NCBI RefSeq assembly: GCF_052180215.1
Contig: NZ_CP197471.1
Location: forward strand, 716,001-780,000
Length of the DNA: 64,000 bases
Direction of reading: 5' to 3'
DNA from: Pseudoneobacillus sp052180215
Lineage (GTDB): Bacteria > Bacillota > Bacilli > Bacillales > Cytobacillaceae
Below are positions 58,826 through 64,000 of this stretch, in pieces. The notes below the pieces were generated by a model. The model was given only the letters and a program-made list of their open reading frames with translations. It was not told the origin of the DNA and made no database searches. The position numbers and the translations under genes are program-made. Numbering within the stretch: the stretch's first letter is position 1; every line of letters begins with the position of its first letter.

Positions 58826-60794
58826 AAGACAAGTGGAAGAATCCATTATCAAGTTAAAAGAACGTATTCCCATCAATATAGAATTGAAACAAACGTTAAG
58901 GAAAGAATTTTTGAAAAAGAAAAGAAGATTTCCCTGGGGGAAGTGGGGGGCTCTAGTTGCTGCAGCGCTGTTAATAGTTGGGGTCTTTACTTACCAAGGA
59001 CCAACAGGCATACAGGGAGTAGCAGCAGAAAAGCTTCAGGTACAAAACCAAGTGTCATTTGTCGATATCGGTTCCGGAAGCCCGCTTGGTGTCTCTGAAC
59101 ATCAAGGGACTGTCTATATACCTGTTTTTGGAAAAGGATTGTTTGCTTATGATCAAAATGGCTTTCATTCCTTGCTGGAGAAAGATATCACCGATGCGAA
59201 AATCGATCCTTCTGGAACAAAGGTAGTTTTATCTGCGGGAGGAGCAATAGGGCTGTTCGATGTCGGGAAGGAACACTATCAGGAACTTTTAAAAGGAGAC
59301 GGAATGCTCGTATCCTATGAACAACCATCATGGAAAAACGAAAATACGATTCTTTTTGTGCAAAAAATAATGGAGCAAAGCCCGGAACATGGTTTTACAG
59401 TCAAAGAATCTACTATCTATGAAATGAATATTGCTGACTTAAAGCTAAAGAAACTAGGTGAAGGGGCTTCCCCATCTTATGTTAATGGAAAGAAAGAGAT
59501 TGTGTTAGAAAAGGATTCAAAAGTGATGTTAAAAGATTTAAAAAGCGGAAAGGAAACAGTCTTGGATGAAGGGCGTTTTCCATCTGTTTCAGCAAATGGA
59601 AAGTATATCAGTTATGTGAAAACCGAATCGCAGCGCCGAGAGGTACAAAAAAATGCATTCATAGAAGAATCTGTTGATCAAATTTGGATTGCCGATATTG
59701 ATGGAAAAACCAAAAAAGTAGTGACGGCTAATACACCCCATTATTATATCAGCGAGCAGGATTGGTTAAGCCAGCTTCAGCCAAGTAATGTTCCGCAAGT
59801 ACTTACAATTACAGGCCTATACAGCTACTACAATCCCGTTTGGAGCAGTGATTCCGAAAGTATCTACGTGTTGAAAAATCAAAATATGGAAGGCTCGAGA
59901 ATGAGGATCATGCGAATAGACCTTGCGGAGGAAGCCCTTTCTGAGAAAGAGGTCGTTAAAGTATTTAACCAAGCTACGATAAGAAGAGACCTTGATTTTG
60001 CCCGCAGTCTATTAAAAAATAATCAGGAGTTTTTCATCCCTTCCAATCCGCATCCCGTCCATTTTTCTGTGGTGGGAACTGGTACAGAAGGTGATCGTAA
60101 ATATGTGGATGTGGAAGAAAATTGGGCATACACGGCTAATCCATACTATTCGATTAAAAATGTCCGTTATTTTTTAGAAAAAAAGGATCATGGTTACTTG
60201 ATAAGTGAAATGAAGGATCTTCAAGACGGAGTAGAAGTTGGGGAGCAAAATGATGGCTCGATTGTGATAACTAAAGCTGGGCAGACAGAAATCCTATTTA
60301 AAAAAGAGACCATTCCACAAGAACTGCTACCAAAAGGAGATTTCCGGATCGCATCTCTAGCGTATCTTCCTCATCAAGAAAAGGTCGTATTTGGACTTCA
60401 GGTATTACAAGATCAATCAGTGGGTCAATCATCTTCCGTAAAAGTGATCGTTTATGATAAAAAAGAGAATTCGTTTACGTTAAAAGAAACGATTACAGAA
60501 ATGGCTGGTATGAAGAATATCGGCGTGGAAAATATTATTGTCTCTCCTAATGGAAAGTATGCTGCATTAGACCTTTTCTCAGATGATGATAAGGAATTCC
60601 GTTCGCAAGTATTGGTCATGGATCTTGAAAAAGGTAAGAATCAATTCCTTTATGAAAAAATGCCCAACACCGTGATAGAGAGTACCCATACGCATTACTG
60701 GGACGGAGAGAAATTGCATTTTACCTTAACAAGCAATGGGCAAGAAATGAATTACCAATGGGATGCTGCAAAGGAACAAGTAGAATTGCCATAG
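58818..60794 (+). CDS. Putative anti-sigma factor with beta-propeller
   Basis: 658 residues. A cytoplasmic start of about 40 residues, one membrane helix (WGALVAAALLIVGVFTYQG) and a long outer domain with TolB/WD-like repeats (DPSGTKVVLSAGGAIGLFD, SVSANGKYISYVKTE, SPNGKYAALDLFSDDD). It begins at GTG overlapping the ECF gene by 8 bases, behind AAGGAGTGGG, so it is almost certainly the regulator of that sigma factor. The propeller could bind an envelope ligand. It is larger than most Bacillus anti-sigma proteins. Confidence 0.8.
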   Translation: MDERQVEESIIKLKERIPINIELKQTLRKEFLKKKRRFPWGKWGALVAAALLIVGVFTYQGPTGIQGVAAEKLQVQNQVSFVDIGSGSPLGVSEHQGTVYIPVFGKGLFAYDQNGFHSLLEKDITDAKIDPSGTKVVLSAGGAIGLFDVGKEHYQELLKGDGMLVSYEQPSWKNENTILFVQKIMEQSPEHGFTVKESTIYEMNIADLKLKKLGEGASPSYVNGKKEIVLEKDSKVMLKDLKSGKETVLDEGRFPSVSANGKYISYVKTESQRREVQKNAFIEESVDQIWIADIDGKTKKVVTANTPHYYISEQDWLSQLQPSNVPQVLTITGLYSYYNPVWSSDSESIYVLKNQNMEGSRMRIMRIDLAEEALSEKEVVKVFNQATIRRDLDFARSLLKNNQEFFIPSNPHPVHFSVVGTGTEGDRKYVDVEENWAYTANPYYSIKNVRYFLEKKDHGYLISEMKDLQDGVEVGEQNDGSIVITKAGQTEILFKKETIPQELLPKGDFRIASLAYLPHQEKVVFGLQVLQDQSVGQSSSVKVIVYDKKENSFTLKETITEMAGMKNIGVENIIVSPNGKYAALDLFSDDDKEFRSQVLVMDLEKGKNQFLYEKMPNTVIESTHTHYWDGEKLHFTLTSNGQEMNYQWDAAKEQVELP

Positions 60795-60804
60795 AGTTTT
60801 GGAA

Positions 60805-60838
60805 GGGCACCTGCCAAGAGATTAGCGGGTGTTTTTTC
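60805..60838 (+). terminator. Rho-independent terminator
   Basis: GCACCTGC and GCGGGTGT pair over a 10-base loop, followed by TTTTTCT. Confidence 0.8.
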
Positions 60839-60914
60839 TATTTTCTTTTAAAAAATATTTGAAAAAGTTTATCAAAAAAGTTCTATTCTTTCTATTTAAA
60901 TACTAGATTAGGAA

Positions 60915-60928
60915 TGTAAACGGTTTCA
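60915..60928 (+). promoter_or_regulatory. CcpA cre site
   Basis: TGTAAACGGTTTCA fits the cre consensus TGWAANCGNTNWCA at every position. Its centre lies about 63 bases upstream of the predicted start of transcription at about 60985, a position used by CcpA for activation in Bacillus. Confidence 0.82.
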
Positions 60929-60949
60929 AGAATATTCCGAAAATTCTAA

Positions 60950-60978
60950 TTGACTGACAACTGAGAATGTATTATCAT
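60950..60978 (+). promoter_or_regulatory. Sigma-A promoter of the permease/amidohydrolase operon
   Basis: TTGACT at 60950 and TATCAT at 60973, separated by 17 bases. Confidence 0.7.
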
Positions 60979-61039
60979 GCATATAATCATATTTTTCGAG
61001 ACTCGAAGAATATAATCTGAAAAAAGGTGGAGGGGTCAT

Positions 61040-62239
61040 ATGTCTCAAATGTTAGCTTTAGTCATTCTTTTGTTCATTTTATTTTTAGGAGATGTTGTTG
61101 CGGTACGCACAAAAGCTTGGGTACCATCTATGTTTATTTGCGCAACATTGTTTTTACTAGGGTATTGGACATTCTTTCCGCCAAATATCGTTGAATTGGC
61201 AGGAGTACCGCCAGTGGTAGCAACGATGTTGATGTACCTTTTAATCACGAATATGGGTACCCTATTATCGCTACAAGAATTGAAAAGACAGTGGAAAACC
61301 ATCTTAATTGCTCTTTCAGGTATTTTAGGAATTGTCGCTATTCTATTAACAGTTGGATCGCTGATTTTCGGCTATCAAACAATGGTTGTTGCTGTTCCTC
61401 CTTTAGTAGGTGGTGTTGTTTCTGCCTTAATCATGTCGGAAGGGGCAAAAGAAGCTGGACTTGTTTCCCTTTCTGTATTCGCTATCGTTATCTATGTCAT
61501 GCAAGGTTTCGCAGGTTACCCAATTACGTCCATTATGTTGAAAAAAGAAGGTAGAAAACTTCTTCAACAATATCGTAATGGAGAATTAACAGTAAAAGAA
61601 CAAGGCCAAGCTGAATCCGAAATTGCAGCGACAGCCCAAACAACAGAACTTAAATTATTTAAAAATTTACCAGAAAAATATAACACAGATTTCTTTAAAT
61701 TTTTAAGATTGGCATTTGTGGCATTCTTAGCCTTCCAAACTTCAACTCTATTAGCACCAGTCGTTTCGATTAGCCCGTTTGTTATTTGTTTATTATTCGG
61801 AATCATCGCGACTAGTGTTGGTTTCCTAGAAAGACAGGTTTTACAAAAAGCGAATGGATTTGGATTTGCCATTATGGGTCTAATGCTATTCATCTTTGAT
61901 GGATTAAAAAAGGCTACACCAGATATGATGTTGGAACTACTATTTCCATTAGTTGGTACAATCGTTCTAGGTGTCGTGGGAATGTATATCTTCTCCTTCT
62001 TCATGGGTAAGGTCTTAAAAGTGAGTAAGGAAATGGCATTCTCCGTTTCCCTAACGGCATTATATGGATTCCCTGCAGATTACATTATTACAAACGAAGT
62101 GATTAAAACATTAACAGATGATGAAAAGGAACAAGAAGTTTTGACTAGCAAAATGCTTCCGCCAATGTTAGTAGGTGGATTTATCACTGTTACGATAGTA
62201 TCAGTTATTCTCGCAGGTATTTTTGTCGGACTCTTGTAA
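61040..62239 (+). CDS. Putative permease, two-half membrane protein
   Basis: 399 residues with about ten membrane helices in two sets separated by a cytoplasmic loop (KKEGRKLLQQYRNGELTVKEQ to LPEKYNTDFFK). Gly/Pro-rich re-entrant-looking motifs are AVPPLVGGVVSALIMSEGAKEAGL in the first half and ALYGFPADYIITNEVI in the second, as in glutamate/carboxylate symporter-like folds. I cannot name the family. It lies upstream of two M20 hydrolases, so its substrate may be an N-carbamoyl or N-acyl amino acid. Start behind GGTGGAGGGG. Confidence 0.75.
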   Translation: MSQMLALVILLFILFLGDVVAVRTKAWVPSMFICATLFLLGYWTFFPPNIVELAGVPPVVATMLMYLLITNMGTLLSLQELKRQWKTILIALSGILGIVAILLTVGSLIFGYQTMVVAVPPLVGGVVSALIMSEGAKEAGLVSLSVFAIVIYVMQGFAGYPITSIMLKKEGRKLLQQYRNGELTVKEQGQAESEIAATAQTTELKLFKNLPEKYNTDFFKFLRLAFVAFLAFQTSTLLAPVVSISPFVICLLFGIIATSVGFLERQVLQKANGFGFAIMGLMLFIFDGLKKATPDMMLELLFPLVGTIVLGVVGMYIFSFFMGKVLKVSKEMAFSVSLTALYGFPADYIITNEVIKTLTDDEKEQEVLTSKMLPPMLVGGFITVTIVSVILAGIFVGLL

Positions 62240-62388
62240 AAAAGCTGTTTTCGTATAGATTGTGGTTTTAAGGCTCTCTTAAGAAGTGCCTAGCGCTTTA
62301 TTTCATTTTCATATGAGTTTATCACACCCTATTTGTGACTTGCCTACTTATTAGTTACAAAAAGCAACAAAGTTTCAGAAAAGAGCAT
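62240..62388 (-). repeat. Dispersed repeat element, copy 2
   Basis: The complement of this 149-bp stretch is related to 37603-37780 throughout (GCTCTTTTCTGAAACTTTG, ACTCATATGAAAATGAA, CTATACGAAAACAGCTT). It lacks one internal hairpin present in copy 1. It separates the permease stop from the ribosome-binding site of the next gene. Confidence 0.85.
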
Positions 62389-62409
62389 AAAAAAACGGAG
62401 GGGTAGATA

Positions 62410-63639
62410 GTGAAGGACCTTCAAGCTAGCATTGAAGAACATATAGAGGCGATCAGTCAGTTCACCGCTACACCTGGTAAAGGAACAACGCGGCTTACCT
62501 ATAGTCAAGAAGACTTACAGGCTAGAAATTATCTAAAGGAAAAAATGAAAGAATATGGTTTACAGGTGCGGGAGGATGGTTTAGGGAATATCTTTGGCAA
62601 GCTGGAAGGAACACTAGAAGATTCTCCTAGTGTTCTGATTGGCTCCCATTTTGATTCGGTACCAAACGGTGGCTCCTATGATGGACCAGCAGGAGTCGTA
62701 GCTGCTCTTGAGGTGGCAGCTCTTTTTCGAAAAAATGGACTGAAACCGAAGTATCCATTAGAAGTCATCGCGATGATAGAGGAAGAGGGTTCGAGGTTTG
62801 GCGGCGGGCTAATGGGATCTAGAGGAATAACCGGTTTGCTTAGCGAGGAAGATTTTTTTAATCTTAAAGATAAAGATGGGATTTCGACCGCCCAGGCGAT
62901 GGCAAAAATCGGACTAGATTCCTCTCTTCCGAAAAAAAGAGACCCCAAAACAATGAAGGCATTCCTCGAATTGCATATTGAACAAGGACCGATTTTGGAG
63001 GAAAAGCAGATTCCGATTGGGATTGTAGAAGCGATTGTTGGGTTAACTCAATTAGAGGTAACGGTGGAAGGTCAAGCGGGTCATGCAGGAACAACACCGA
63101 TGGATCGACGCTCGGATGCCTTAGTGACAGCCGCAAAAATCATTGCTCAAATACCGGAGATGGCAATCGAAGAAGGCGAAGGAACCGTTATGACGACTGG
63201 CCGATTGAATGTATTTCCAAATGGGGCTAATGTCATTCCTGATAAAGTCGTTTTTACGGTAGACCTTCGTTCAGGAAAAGAAGAGCACGTTCAAAATGTA
63301 CTGAAGAAAGTATACAGTTTAATAGAATCATATAGTGGAAATGGCATTCAAACCAAAACGGAGCAGCTTTTATATATTCAGCCAAAAGGAATGAATCCCG
63401 ACATTATTTCTCTCTTCAAACAAAAAAGCAGTGAATTAGGTATCCAATCTTGCTCGATTAATAGTGGAGCCGGCCATGATGCGATGGTGCTTTCTGATTT
63501 TACTGATGTCGGAATGCTTTTTATACCAAGCAAAAATGGACTAAGCCACTGTCCGGAAGAATGGTCCGATTCCCGTGATCTGGCAAATGCCGTACAAATA
63601 CTCTTTGAAACAGCCAAGAAGCTAACGGAGGCGGAGTAA
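62410..63639 (+). CDS. M20 family hydantoinase/carbamoylase-type amidase
   Basis: 409 residues of the Zn-dependent M20 amidases (N-carbamoyl-L-amino acid hydrolase, AllC type). Metal-binding motifs are GSHFDSVPNGGSYDGPAGVVAALEV, EEEGSRFGGGLMGSRG and FLELHIEQGPILEE; the lid domain has GQAGHAGTTPMDRRSDAL. The ending NSGAGHDAMVLSDF...GLSHCPEEWSD is typical. It removes a carbamoyl or similar group from amino acids or ureido compounds. GTG start behind GGAGGGG. Coupled to the next M20 gene. Confidence 0.9.
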   Translation: MKDLQASIEEHIEAISQFTATPGKGTTRLTYSQEDLQARNYLKEKMKEYGLQVREDGLGNIFGKLEGTLEDSPSVLIGSHFDSVPNGGSYDGPAGVVAALEVAALFRKNGLKPKYPLEVIAMIEEEGSRFGGGLMGSRGITGLLSEEDFFNLKDKDGISTAQAMAKIGLDSSLPKKRDPKTMKAFLELHIEQGPILEEKQIPIGIVEAIVGLTQLEVTVEGQAGHAGTTPMDRRSDALVTAAKIIAQIPEMAIEEGEGTVMTTGRLNVFPNGANVIPDKVVFTVDLRSGKEEHVQNVLKKVYSLIESYSGNGIQTKTEQLLYIQPKGMNPDIISLFKQKSSELGIQSCSINSGAGHDAMVLSDFTDVGMLFIPSKNGLSHCPEEWSDSRDLANAVQILFETAKKLTEAE

Positions 63640-63640
63640 A

Positions 63641-64000
63641 GTGATTCATGCAAAATTGAAAGAAGCGATTCAAACCAATAGGGAGGAACTAACGGCGTTA
63701 AGAAGGAAGCTTCATAGCCTGCCTGAAATTGCATGGGAGGAAAAAGAAACAACCTCCTTTGTATGTGAATACCTCGAACGTCTAGGAATTTCATACCGTC
63801 GAACAGAGCCTACCGGAGTGATTGCCACTATTAATGGCGGAAAACCTGGTAAAACTGTAGCACTTAGAGGGGACATGGACGCTTTACCAGTCGAAGAATT
63901 AAATAAAGAATTACCTTACGCTTCAAAGGAAGTTGGAAAAATGCATGCATGTGGTCATGATGCCCATACATCCATGTTATTAGTGGCAGCAAAAGCGCTC
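63641..64000 (+). CDS. M20 amidohydrolase, truncated by the window end
   Basis: The first 120 codons are present. The start LKEAIQTNREELTALRRKLHSLPEIAWEEKETTSFVCEYLERLG and the metal motif ALRGDMDALPVEE...GKMHACGHDAHTSML identify the IAA-amino acid hydrolase/N-acyl-amino acid amidohydrolase branch (M20D). It starts at GTG, two bases after the preceding stop, behind GGAGG, so it is in the same operon. The rest lies beyond 64000. Confidence 0.9.
   Translation, partial: MIHAKLKEAIQTNREELTALRRKLHSLPEIAWEEKETTSFVCEYLERLGISYRRTEPTGVIATINGGKPGKTVALRGDMDALPVEELNKELPYASKEVGKMHACGHDAHTSMLLVAAKAL

Overview
The window is a chromosomal segment of a low-GC Gram-positive, spore-former-type bacterium of the Bacillaceae (Bacillus/Neobacillus-like). 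Evidence: strong GGAGG ribosome-binding sites with many TTG and GTG starts, sigma-A promoters, Rho-independent terminators after most units, TPP riboswitches, a CcpA cre site, a Bacillus-type lnrJKLMN operon, two sporulation-type orphan sensor kinases, ECF sigma/anti-sigma pairs and DUF3231, YitT and RMD1/YagE family proteins. The species cannot be fixed from this sequence. There are no rRNA or tRNA genes, no CRISPR array and no prophage.

Layout. 0-3.8 kb: DinB, PH-domain, RMD1/YagE, aminotransferase and a small WYL-like gene. 3.9-6.5 kb: a 52-bp hairpin minisatellite split by a complete IS21-family element (istA/istB) with a 7-bp target duplication. 6.5-18 kb: single-gene units (NERD, LCP, 2TM, EamA, cupin, DUF3231, GNAT, YciI, Nudix, acetyltransferase, AbrB-type membrane protein, sensor kinase), a methyltransferase remnant and a 41-bp repeat array. 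18-24.8 kb: an APH-type kinase behind a leader peptide and attenuator-like terminator, a PhoD-like phosphatase flanked by 21-bp repeats, an LPKTG surface protein with a class D sortase, and a TDT transporter. 24.8-37.2 kb: serine hydrolase, SNF2 helicase, phospholipase D-like protein, lipoprotein, a divergent HTH/vWA pair, DUF2294, a second sensor kinase and YitT.

37.4-45.5 kb is the most interesting region. Two TPP riboswitches control two consecutive units. The first is thiM-thiD-thiE. The second is thiW, an NCS2 permease, a LuxE-like acyl-protein synthetase, a LuxC-like reductase and an SDR oxidoreductase. The last three form a complete carboxylate to aldehyde to alcohol reduction set under thiamine control. 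I propose that it salvages oxidised (carboxylic acid) thiamine precursors back to the alcohols used by ThiM and ThiD.

45.6-64 kb: a second 52-bp hairpin array, a frameshifted DUF1697 gene, the lnrJKLMN-like two-component/ABC exporter operon, an XRE-TPR regulator divergent from an MFS transporter with three copies of one 17-bp palindrome between them, two ECF sigma/anti-sigma operons with the same promoter motif (TGTAAC-N16-CGTT), an alpha/beta hydrolase, and a cre-preceded permease/M20 amidohydrolase operon that runs off the end of the window.

Intergenic DNA is unusually rich in repeats: 52-bp, 41-bp and 21-bp tandem families with periods close to whole helical turns, a further 51-bp-spaced family, and a 150-180 bp dispersed element present twice.
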